From: Fen-999 sp035654135
GTDB lineage: Bacteria; Pseudomonadota; Gammaproteobacteria; Burkholderiales; Rhodocyclaceae
Assembly: GCA_035654135.1 (NCBI GenBank)
Contig: DASRXN010000041.1
Location: 1-21,618, forward strand
Reading direction: 5' to 3'
Length of the DNA: 21,618 bases
This document shows positions 15,356 through 21,618 of the stretch, one piece after another. A program made the position numbers and the translations under genes. The notes under the pieces were generated by a model that saw only the letters and a list, made by a program, of their open reading frames with translations, searched no databases and was not told where the DNA came from. The first letter of the stretch is position 1; each line of letters begins with the position of its first letter.

Positions 15356-15979
15356 ACTACGCAGATAGTCGGCAATCTGGCTGTTACCGGCTTTGAGGGC
15401 TATGTCGAGCGCCGTATTGCCCTCCGGATCGTCCATATCCATGTCTGCATCCGCCTCAACGAGGATTTTCACGACCTCCAGATGACCGTTCCGGGCGGCG
15501 AACATCAACGCGGTCTGCCGGTTCGGCGCCGGCATGTCGAGTGCCGCACCCTTCGATACCAGGAATTGAACGACTTCGACGTGCCCATTGAACGCCGCAT
15601 AGTGCAGCGCGTTCCATCCCTGGGTCGCAACATCAGCCCCAGCCTCCACCAGGCGACGGACGATCGGCAGGTTGCCGACGAGGGCCGCAAGTCCGACAGC
15701 CGTGTCACCATATTTATTTTGTTTCAATATATTGGCACGACTTCTTAAGAGAAATTCTACAAGTTCATCGTTGCCATTTACCGCCGCAAACATCAGCAGC
15801 GTGGTACCAGAACGATCTGAGGTATTCGAGTCCATGCCGCGTTGCACAAGATCGACGACGATATCGGCACGGTTATCGCGAGCCGCCACCAGAATATCGT
15901 CGTAGACGCCGGCGAATGTCGGAAAAGGAACCGCCATCGCAGCGAGCAGGATGAGAAGGCGACGGAGTTGCCGGGGCAT
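15338..15979 (-). CDS. Periplasmic ankyrin-repeat protein
   Basis: The 213-residue protein has a probable signal peptide (Arg-rich start, hydrophobic 8-18, cleavage likely after TFA23) and then about five ankyrin repeats covering nearly all the rest, recognisable by TLLMFAAVNGN, AVGLAALVGN, NALHYAAFNGHVEVVQFLV, TALMFAARNGHLEVVKILV and TALDIALKAGN. Such proteins bind other proteins; no partner or activity can be assigned. It starts four bases after the tatD stop and is the last gene of the mltG-tmk-holB-pilZ-tatD group. A sharply AT-rich patch (15711-15734, about 3 G/C in 24) encodes LKQNKYG in repeat 2 and contrasts with the GC-rich rest. Confidence 0.88.
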   Translation of the reverse strand: MPRQLRRLLILLAAMAVPFPTFAGVYDDILVAARDNRADIVVDLVQRGMDSNTSDRSGTTLLMFAAVNGNDELVEFLLRSRANILKQNKYGDTAVGLAALVGNLPIVRRLVEAGADVATQGWNALHYAAFNGHVEVVQFLVSKGAALDMPAPNRQTALMFAARNGHLEVVKILVEADADMDMDDPEGNTALDIALKAGNSQIADYLRSEGAEE

Positions 15980-15983
15980 GACG

Positions 15984-16760
15984 CTACAGGGAGACCCGGA
16001 ACAACCGGCAAAAGTTCGCTGTTGTCACCTGGGCGAGTGCTTCGAACGACATTCCGCGCAACCGGGCTACCTCCTCAGCCACATGCCGTACAAAGGCGGG
16101 TTCATTGGTCTTGCCCCGGTGGGGCATCGGTGCCAAGTAAGGCGCATCGGTTTCGACCAACAGGCGGTCCAGGGGCAATTCAGCTGCCACTTCCTTCAGG
16201 CTTGCCGCGTTCTTGAAAGTGACGATACCCGAGAAGGAGACGTAAAACCCCATCTCGACGGCCCGCAAAGCCGTCTCGCGGTCCTCGGTGAAGCAGTGAA
16301 AGACGCCGCCGACGACACCAGCGCCCTCTTCATCGAGAATCCGCAGAGTATCGGCCTTCGCCGACCGCGTATGAATGATCAGGGGCTTGCCGGTTCGCCG
16401 CGCCGCCTCGATATGGACCCGGAACCGGCGCCGTTGCCATTCCCATTCCACGTTGCTGCCTTCCAAGCGATAGTAGTCGAGCCCCGTCTCGCCGATGGCG
16501 ATTACCCTGGGATCGTCGGCCAGCCGAATCAGCGTATCGACATCAGCCTCCGCCCCCTCCTGGGTATCCGGATGGACGCCGACCGCCGCATAGATATTCT
16601 GATGGCGCCGAGCGATTTCGATCACCGCCGGGAACCGCTCCAGCGTCACACCCGCACACAGGGCCGCGCCGACACCAGCTTCGGCCATCCGATCAAGGAG
16701 TTGCGGTAGCTTTGCCGCCAGTTCCGGAAAATCCAGATGGCAGTGCGAATCGACGAGCAT
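15984..16760 (-). CDS. tatD: TatD-family metal-dependent hydrolase/deoxyribonuclease
   Basis: The 258-residue TIM-barrel amidohydrolase-fold enzyme shows the expected divalent metal ligands: His6 and His8 (DSHCHLD), Glu91 (AIGETGLDYY), His130 (LIIHTR), His155 (GVFHCFTED) and Asp205 (LVETDAPYL). Family members act as 3'-5' exonucleases or DNases. The subgroup next to pilZ and holB is the YcfH-type paralogue rather than the tat-operon TatD, judged by position. The ATG at 16760 is five bases after the pilZ stop, with no clear Shine-Dalgarno, so it is probably coupled to pilZ translation. Confidence 0.94.
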   Translation of the reverse strand: MLVDSHCHLDFPELAAKLPQLLDRMAEAGVGAALCAGVTLERFPAVIEIARRHQNIYAAVGVHPDTQEGAEADVDTLIRLADDPRVIAIGETGLDYYRLEGSNVEWEWQRRRFRVHIEAARRTGKPLIIHTRSAKADTLRILDEEGAGVVGGVFHCFTEDRETALRAVEMGFYVSFSGIVTFKNAASLKEVAAELPLDRLLVETDAPYLAPMPHRGKTNEPAFVRHVAEEVARLRGMSFEALAQVTTANFCRLFRVSL

Positions 16761-16765
16761 GCCGG

Positions 16766-17149
16766 TCAGAGCGTGTGGGTCACCCGGGAGGAACTGAGGT
16801 GCCCGCCGAGAATCCCTTCAATCTTGCGGCGCACCGACTGGCCGCTCTCATCTGAACTGAACTGGACGCCTATACCTTGAGGCTTGTTGCCTTGGGCGCC
16901 CGCCGGTGTCACCCAAACCACACTGCCAGCGATTGGCAGGCGCGCCGGCTCGTCCATCAAGCTCAGTAGCATAAAGATCTCATCACCGAGCGCGTAGTCC
17001 CGAGTCGTCGGGATGAAGAGCCCACCCCGTTCCAGAAATGGCATGTAAGCGGCGTAAAGCGCTGATTTTGAATTAATATTCAGCGACAGCACGCTCGGTC
17101 GCACACCTGCGCCTTTGGGCATAGGAACCGGATTGGCGGGTTCGTTCAT
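16766..17149 (-). CDS. pilZ: Type IV pilus assembly protein PilZ
   Basis: The 127-residue protein is the original single-domain PilZ needed for type IV pilus assembly, not a c-di-GMP receptor: the usual RxxxR plus D/NxSxxG motifs are missing. Recognisable segments are SLNINSKSALYAAYMPFLERGGLFIPT, FMLLSLMDEP, VVWVTPAGAQGN and GIGVQF, which match the Pseudomonas-type PilZ by memory. It overlaps holB by four bases (ATGA, 17146-17149), the same holB-pilZ-tatD order as in Pseudomonas. This implies the organism makes type IV pili, though no other pil gene is in the window. A short AT-rich run lies at 17064-17081. Confidence 0.95.
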   Translation of the reverse strand: MNEPANPVPMPKGAGVRPSVLSLNINSKSALYAAYMPFLERGGLFIPTTRDYALGDEIFMLLSLMDEPARLPIAGSVVWVTPAGAQGNKPQGIGVQFSSDESGQSVRRKIEGILGGHLSSSRVTHTL

Positions 17150-18192
17150 GAGCGTTCGGCCCGCAATGCCCGCAAATATCGCTCCGCCATGTCTTCAAGG
17201 TAGAGCCGCGGGTTCAGCGGATGGGAAGCCAGTGCGCGCATTTTCACCAAATCATTGTAGCAACGTATCAGGCCGGTCGCCGTGGCCTTATTCACCAACT
17301 GCCGCGCCGTGGCCGCCTTGTCATCGAGGAATCGACCGCGCCCCGCCAGTTTCTGCTGGGCAAGATCGAAGACCCATTTCTGCACCGTGGCGACGAGACT
17401 TTCCATCGGCAGCCCGGCTTCGCCCTTGAGCTGAAGGTGAGTTTCCCAACGAGCCGCCAAGGCCAGAGGATCCTGTCCGGGCTCGGCGAGGCTGGCCACC
17501 AGCCCGGTTAGGGCCGAACCGTGACCACGTTCGCTTTCCTGGAGTGCCAGCAAGGGTGCGCCACCCATCAGGGACAGCAGCTCCGCTGCCTGAACATCAT
17601 TCTTTCTAGCCAGCCATTGCCGGGCTTCGGCAAGTGGCGGGCGCGATAGCGTCAGCACCCGGCAACGGCTTCGAATGGTCGCCAACAGGCGACGCCATTG
17701 ATGTGATATCAATATAAAATAAACACTTGGAGGAGGTTCCTCAAGTATTTTAAGTAGTGCGTTTGCGGCCGATATGTTCATGGCCTCGGCTGGTTCCACC
17801 ACGATTACACGAGCACCGTTGCGATGACCGCCGATGAAAACAATATCTTCCAGCGCCCGGATCTGATCGATACGAATCTGGCGACTGGCCTTCTTTTTCT
17901 CTCCATCGGCCGGTTCATTTTCACCCTCGGATTCCGCTTCCGGAATCACATAGCGGTAATCTGGATGATTGCCCGAGGCAAACCAGCGACAGGAAGGACA
18001 GGCACTGCAGGCACCATCTCCGGTCATGTTTTCACAAAGCAATCGGGCTGCCAGCGCCTGCGCAAATGCTCCCTTGCCGATGCCGTCGGGGCCGGCCAGC
18101 AGCAAGGCATGCGGTAGACCAGCGGCAGACGCCCAAAGCTCACGCCATGCTACCTGATGCCAGTCAAAGTATTTATATTCAGATTGTTGCAA
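17146..18192 (-). CDS. holB: DNA polymerase III subunit delta'
   Basis: HolB is part of the clamp loader that places the beta clamp on primed DNA. The 348-residue protein has an AAA+ domain with a P-loop-like GPDGIGKG (34-41), four cysteines consistent with the zinc module (Cys53, Cys62, Cys65, Cys68), the delta' hallmark NALLKILEEPPPSVYFIL (144-161) and SRC at 175-177, followed by the C-terminal collar region. The start is a TTG at 18192-18190 inside the 3' end of tmk (14-base overlap); no in-frame ATG precedes the conserved YFDWHQVAWRELW, so TTG is the best choice, with GAAGAAA as a weak ribosome-binding site. The start region is markedly AT-rich. A hairpin followed by T-rich sequence on the coding strand occurs near 17710-17746. 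Confidence 0.92.
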   Translation of the reverse strand: MQQSEYKYFDWHQVAWRELWASAAGLPHALLLAGPDGIGKGAFAQALAARLLCENMTGDGACSACPSCRWFASGNHPDYRYVIPEAESEGENEPADGEKKKASRQIRIDQIRALEDIVFIGGHRNGARVIVVEPAEAMNISAANALLKILEEPPPSVYFILISHQWRRLLATIRSRCRVLTLSRPPLAEARQWLARKNDVQAAELLSLMGGAPLLALQESERGHGSALTGLVASLAEPGQDPLALAARWETHLQLKGEAGLPMESLVATVQKWVFDLAQQKLAGRGRFLDDKAATARQLVNKATATGLIRCYNDLVKMRALASHPLNPRLYLEDMAERYLRALRAERS

Positions 18193-18790
18193 TTATTTCT
18201 TCAAGTGATTTATGTATATCTTCAAGCGGCCGGGCAGCGTCGATCACCTTGATCCGGTTATGACTTGCCGCTGCGCGCGCAAGATATTCGCCTCGCACCC
18301 GATCGAAAAACTCGGCCTGTTCGCGCTCGAAACGATCCAACTCCCGCCCCATGCCGACGACCCGCTGACGCGCAAGGTCAGTCGGCACGTTGAACAGAAG
18401 GGTGACGTCCGGTTGGAGTCCGCCCTGCACCCATTGTTCCAGAATATCGAGTTTTCCCCGGGCCAAGCCGCGTCCGCCACCCTGATAGGCAAAGCTGGCA
18501 TCGGTGAAGCGGTCGCAAACCACCCAGTCGCCGCGAGCCAAGGCCGGTTCTATCACCTGTGCGATGTGTTCCCGCCGCGCGGCGAACATCAGCAGTGCCT
18601 CGGTTTCCAAGTGCATGGGCTCCGCCAACAGCAGCGCCCGGAGTTTTTCGCCCAGTGGCGTACCACCCGGTTCGCGCGTCTGGACAACGGTTCTGCCCCT
18701 CGCCCGGAGGTCGCCCACCAGCCAAGTCAGATGAGTGCTCTTGCCGGCGCCATCCAGTCCTTCCAGCGTGATGAACTTGCCGCGAGACAT
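18179..18790 (-). CDS. tmk: Thymidylate kinase
   Basis: Tmk phosphorylates dTMP to dTDP for DNA synthesis. The 203-residue protein has Walker A GLDGAGKST (11-19), the DRFTDASFAYQGGGRG motif (Asp93, Arg94) that binds dTMP, TREPGGTPLGE, and a LID region with VVGMGRELDRFE. The ATG at 18790 shares one base with the mltG stop (TGATG); an in-frame TTG one codon earlier would sit right on the GGGGGAG ribosome-binding sequence. The last 12 codons are AT-rich and overlap holB. Confidence 0.96.
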   Translation of the reverse strand: MSRGKFITLEGLDGAGKSTHLTWLVGDLRARGRTVVQTREPGGTPLGEKLRALLLAEPMHLETEALLMFAARREHIAQVIEPALARGDWVVCDRFTDASFAYQGGGRGLARGKLDILEQWVQGGLQPDVTLLFNVPTDLARQRVVGMGRELDRFEREQAEFFDRVRGEYLARAAASHNRIKVIDAARPLEDIHKSLEEIIATI

Positions 18791-19791
18791 CAACTCCCCC
18801 CGTTCCGCCTCTGATACTTCGCTACCGCGCGATTATGCTCTTCGAGCGTACGCGAAAACACGCTGCTGCCATCGCCGCGAGCGACAAAATACAACCTGTC
18901 GGTAACCGGAGGATGCAGCGCCGCCTGGATCGACGCCAAGCCGGGCATAGCGATCGGTGTCGGCGGCAGTCCTGCCCGCGTGTAGGTGTTGTAGGGCGTA
19001 TCCATAGTCAGATCTCGTTTGCGCAAATTGCCGTCGAATTTATCGCCGAGACCGTAAATCACTGTCGGATCGGTCTGCAGCAACATACCAACTCGCAGGC
19101 GATTGGCAAATACCGACGCCACAAGTGGCCGATCCGAAGGCTGGCCCGTCTCTTTTTCGACGATCGACGCCATGATCAGGGCCTGATATGGCGTTCTGTA
19201 AGGAGCTGATGGATCTCGACTTTCCCATTCCACGGTGAGCCGGCGCTGCATGGCCCGGTAGGCCCTACGCAGTACATCCACATCGCTCGACTGCTTGGCG
19301 AATAGGTAGGTATCGGGGAAGAACAGGCCTTCCGGATGCGTTTCCGTTGCACCGATACGTGCCAGCGCCTCGCTGTCGGTCAGCCCGAGGGTGTCGTGGC
19401 GGACATTGAGGTCGGCATCGAGCGTGGCGCGAAACTGGCGGAAGGTTCGACCCTCGACGAAAACGATCTCGGCCTGGGTGACATCACCTCGGGTGAGTTT
19501 CTTCAGCAGGTCCCATGGCGTGATGCCACGACTGACTTCGTAACTGCCGGCCTTGATTTCTCCCGCCTTTCCCGTCAGCCGGCCGAGTAATGAGAACTGC
19601 CAGGGCGCGAAGCCGACGCCCGCGTCAGTCATTTGCCCCGCCGCCGCGCGCAGTCCGAGCCCCGGCCGGATGTCGAATTCGAGTGGGCTGCTCGCCAGCG
19701 GCACCGGTTTGAGCGCAAACCAGCCCAGCCAGCCGCAAAAAACGGCGCAGGCAACGACCGCAAGCAGAATTAGGCGGGAAACGCGGCGCAT
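18790..19791 (-). CDS. mltG: Endolytic murein transglycosylase MltG (YceG-like)
   Basis: MltG cleaves nascent peptidoglycan strands at the inner membrane and is thought to set their length. The 333-residue protein has a short basic N-terminus (MRRVSRL), one membrane anchor (about 7-27), a LysM-like part and the YceG domain with EGLFFPDTYLFA, the catalytic-site segment ASIVEKETG (Glu212/Glu214), NRLRVGMLLQTDPTVIYG and TPYNTYTRAGLPPTPIAMPG. I start at ATG 19791 because it gives a compact anchor; an ATG at 19824 adds 11 residues. Neither has a Shine-Dalgarno. It leads the tmk-holB-pilZ-tatD group and is divergent from ygfZ. In many proteobacteria pabC precedes mltG; it is absent here. Confidence 0.94.
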   Translation of the reverse strand: MRRVSRLILLAVVACAVFCGWLGWFALKPVPLASSPLEFDIRPGLGLRAAAGQMTDAGVGFAPWQFSLLGRLTGKAGEIKAGSYEVSRGITPWDLLKKLTRGDVTQAEIVFVEGRTFRQFRATLDADLNVRHDTLGLTDSEALARIGATETHPEGLFFPDTYLFAKQSSDVDVLRRAYRAMQRRLTVEWESRDPSAPYRTPYQALIMASIVEKETGQPSDRPLVASVFANRLRVGMLLQTDPTVIYGLGDKFDGNLRKRDLTMDTPYNTYTRAGLPPTPIAMPGLASIQAALHPPVTDRLYFVARGDGSSVFSRTLEEHNRAVAKYQRRNGGS

Positions 19792-19821
19792 GGGGGGGAA
19801 AACGTGGCCATCAAAGGGGCG

Positions 19822-19832
19822 CATAATAGTAT
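19822..19832. promoter_or_regulatory. Possible divergent -10 elements for ygfZ and mltG
   Basis: CATAAT (plus strand, 19822-19827) and TACTAT (minus strand, 19827-19832) are -10-like and overlap in the AT-rich centre of the intergenic region. The first would give ygfZ a leader of about 35 bases with a GGAG site at 19855-19858; the second would place mltG transcription near 19820, downstream of the first ATG and supporting the ATG at 19791. No convincing -35 elements were seen. Confidence 0.35.
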
Positions 19833-19867
19833 GCCCGAATCAAAGAACATCCGCGGAGAGAACCCCC

Positions 19868-20839
19868 ATGAGCCAGAACTGGAAAAATTTCCTCGCCAGC
19901 CAGGGCATGAACCCAGACGGCGAGAACTTTGGCGACCTGCCCGGCGAACTGGCCGCCGCCCGGGACGCCACGGTTGTCGTGCCGCTGCTCGACCAGGCGC
20001 TGATCCGCGCTTCCGGCGAGGATGCGGCCTCGTTCCTGCACAACCTGCTGACCAACGACATCCAGAACCTGCCGGCCGACGGTGTCCGCTTCGCCGGCTT
20101 TTGCACTCCCAAGGGCCGGCTACTGGCAACTTTTACCATTTGGCACGATGGCGCCGACCTGCTTCTGTCCCTGTCGGCCGACATCCAGCCGGCCATTCTC
20201 AAGAAGCTCTCCATGTACATCCTGCGCAGCAAGGTGAAGCTGACCGATGCGAGCGCGGAAGTCGTTCTGCTTGGCCTGGCCGGCCCGCAGGCCAAAGCCT
20301 TGGCGAGTGAGTTTGCCGGAATCGCCGTTGGCGAAGATCGCTACTTCCTCGCGCTGCCAGTCGAAGCGGCCATGGCGGCTTGGCCGAAACTCGCCGCTGC
20401 GGCCAAGCCTGCCGGCACCGCTGTCTGGCACTGGCTGGAAATCGCCGCTGGCCAGCCGCGCGTCGTCGCCGCCACTCAGGAAGCCTTCGTACCGCAGATG
20501 GTCAACATGGAAGTGCCGGCCGTAGGCGGAGTCAGCTTCAGCAAGGGTTGCTACCCCGGCCAGGAAATCGTCGCCCGCACCCAGTATCTTGGCAAGGTCA
20601 AGCGGCGCATGTACCGGGCCAGGCTCGATGCGCTCTTACCGCCCGGCACCGACGTCTTCACGCCCGAAGCCGGCGACCAGCACTGCGGCGCCCTGGTTAC
20701 CGTCACCGCCTCGCCCGCCGGCGGCTACGAATGCCTGCTGGTCGTACAGTCCTCCGGCGCTGAGACCGGCGAAATCCATCTCGGCAGCCCGACAGGGCCA
20801 CGGGCAACGCTTATCGACCAGCCCTACGCCATCGAATAA
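19868..20839 (+). CDS. ygfZ: YgfZ family folate-binding iron-sulfur cluster protein
   Basis: YgfZ helps make or repair particular Fe-S enzymes such as the MiaB-type methylthiotransferases in a tetrahydrofolate-dependent way. The 323-residue protein has the GcvT-like fold and the signature KGCYPGQEIVARTQYLGKVKRR (residues 226-247) with Cys228, the essential cysteine position of E. coli YgfZ. I start at ATG 19868 (MSQNWKNFLASQG), nine bases after GGAG; the frame is open for a long way upstream, across mltG on the other strand, but that part has no family character. The TAA overlaps the next ATG by one base (TAATG), so both proteins are made from one coupled message. Confidence 0.95.
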   Translation: MSQNWKNFLASQGMNPDGENFGDLPGELAAARDATVVVPLLDQALIRASGEDAASFLHNLLTNDIQNLPADGVRFAGFCTPKGRLLATFTIWHDGADLLLSLSADIQPAILKKLSMYILRSKVKLTDASAEVVLLGLAGPQAKALASEFAGIAVGEDRYFLALPVEAAMAAWPKLAAAAKPAGTAVWHWLEIAAGQPRVVAATQEAFVPQMVNMEVPAVGGVSFSKGCYPGQEIVARTQYLGKVKRRMYRARLDALLPPGTDVFTPEAGDQHCGALVTVTASPAGGYECLLVVQSSGAETGEIHLGSPTGPRATLIDQPYAIE

Positions 20840-21603
20840 TGTGCCTCGTGCTCGTCGCCTGGCGGGCGCATCCCGACTACCCGCTGGTGGTCGCCGCCAA
20901 CCGCGACGAGTTCTTCGCCCGACCCACTGCTGCCGCATCGTTCTGGCCTGATAGCGACATCCTCGCCGGTCGCGACCTGAAGGAAGGCGGCACCTGGATG
21001 GGCATCACCCGTGGTAGGCGCTTCGCCGCCCTGACCAACTTCCGTGCCCCGGAACGGCACCGTGACGGTCTTGCCTCGCGAGGCAGACTGGTGGCGGATT
21101 TCCTCGCGGCCAAGGAAGAACCAATGCCCTGGTTACAAGCACTCGCGAGCCGAACCACGGAATACAACGATTTCAACCTGATAGTCAGTGATGGCGAAAC
21201 GCTGGCCTGCCTTGCCAGCATCACCGGTGACATCCGGCTGTTGGAACCGGGCGTCCATGGCCTGTCCAACCATTTCCTCGACACGCCCTGGCCCAAGGTA
21301 CAGGCAGCCAAGTCGGCGCTGTCGGACGCCTTGGTCGCCCTTCCCGATGATGCACCACTGCTCGAACTGTTGCGCGACGACTCCATCCATCCAGACGAGG
21401 CGCTGCCACGGACGGGCGTCAGCCTCGAATGGGAACGGCTGCTGTCCGCCGCCTTCGTCAGAGCGCCGGACTATGGCACGCGCAGTTCCACCATCCTGCT
21501 GATCGGCGCCGACCGAACACTGACTTTCGACGAACAGACCTGGCTGGAAGGCGGCCGGCCTGGCGGCCGCGCCCGTTTCCGTTTCAGGCCGGCAGCGTCC
21601 TGA
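20839..21603 (+). CDS. NRDE (TANGO2) family protein
   Basis: The 254-residue protein starts MCLVLVAWRAHPDYPLVVAA and carries the eponymous NRDE at residues 21-24 (AANRDEFFARP), then GGTWMGIT, LTNFR and FNLIVSDG, all typical of the TANGO2/NRDE family. Cys2 would be exposed after methionine removal, in the position of an N-terminal nucleophile, although catalysis is unproven for this family. Eukaryotic TANGO2/HRG-9 has been tied to heme trafficking and lipid metabolism; the bacterial role is unclear. Translation is coupled to ygfZ by a one-base overlap. The stop is at 21601-21603; the remaining 15 bases of the window show nothing. Confidence 0.92.
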   Translation: MCLVLVAWRAHPDYPLVVAANRDEFFARPTAAASFWPDSDILAGRDLKEGGTWMGITRGRRFAALTNFRAPERHRDGLASRGRLVADFLAAKEEPMPWLQALASRTTEYNDFNLIVSDGETLACLASITGDIRLLEPGVHGLSNHFLDTPWPKVQAAKSALSDALVALPDDAPLLELLRDDSIHPDEALPRTGVSLEWERLLSAAFVRAPDYGTRSSTILLIGADRTLTFDEQTWLEGGRPGGRARFRFRPAAS

Positions 21604-21618
21604 ACATAGAAACGTGGG

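Noticed and set aside
19553..19867. N-terminal extension of YgfZ by 105 residues
   Set aside because: It covers mltG on the other strand; the ATG at 19868 has a good GGAG site and a typical YgfZ start.

Overview
The window is a compact, high-GC stretch of housekeeping chromosome from a Gram-negative bacterium, most likely a betaproteobacterium of the Rhodocyclales type (Dechloromonas/Azonexus-like). That placement is inferred from protein character and gene order: yceD-rpmF-plsX-fabHDG-acpP-fabF followed by ygfX, rluC-gph-sppA beside rne, and mltG-tmk-holB-pilZ-tatD. No rRNA, marker database or search was available to confirm it. No tRNA, IS element, prophage, CRISPR array or obvious transferred island was seen.

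Layout. (1) Positions 1-6514, minus strand: a fatty-acid/phospholipid operon reading yceD, rpmF, plsX, fabH, fabD, fabG, acpP, fabF and a ygfX homologue cut by the window edge. (2) 6564-7855, plus strand: the Maf/YceF nucleotide pyrophosphatase overlapping by one base a stand-alone RsmI-like methyltransferase. (3) 7842-10441, minus strand: rluC, a Gph-like HAD phosphatase and an SppA-type S49 peptidase, all overlapping. (4) 10442-10884: a 443-bp leader/divergent region, then RNase E (rne) on the plus strand, closed by two hairpins and a T-rich run. (5) A low-molecular-weight tyrosine phosphatase (minus) divergent from an NAD-type isocitrate dehydrogenase (plus). (6) 15338-19791, minus strand: mltG, tmk, holB, pilZ, tatD and a periplasmic ankyrin-repeat protein, nearly all overlapping or a few bases apart. 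(7) 19868-21603, plus strand: ygfZ translationally coupled to an NRDE/TANGO2-family protein.

How it works together. Region 1 makes malonyl-ACP, condenses and reduces it, and delivers acyl groups to phospholipid synthesis through PlsX. The ribosomal protein L32 gene in the same transcript ties membrane synthesis to growth. acpP appears to have its own promoter. Regions 3 and 4 hold RNA modification and decay functions. Region 6 mixes cell-wall synthesis (MltG), DNA precursors and replication (Tmk, HolB) and type IV pilus assembly (PilZ).

The gene content is ordinary core genome; I found no convincing new multi-gene system. The most unusual signals are regulatory: a perfect 14-bp inverted repeat just before plsX, an rne leader with a hairpin that could hide its ribosome-binding site plus a possible tiny upstream ORF, overlapping divergent promoters between yceD and maf, and an extended -10 promoter immediately after a hairpin before acpP. 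Two gene pairings of poorly understood proteins also merit attention: Maf with an RsmI paralogue, and YgfZ with a TANGO2 homologue.
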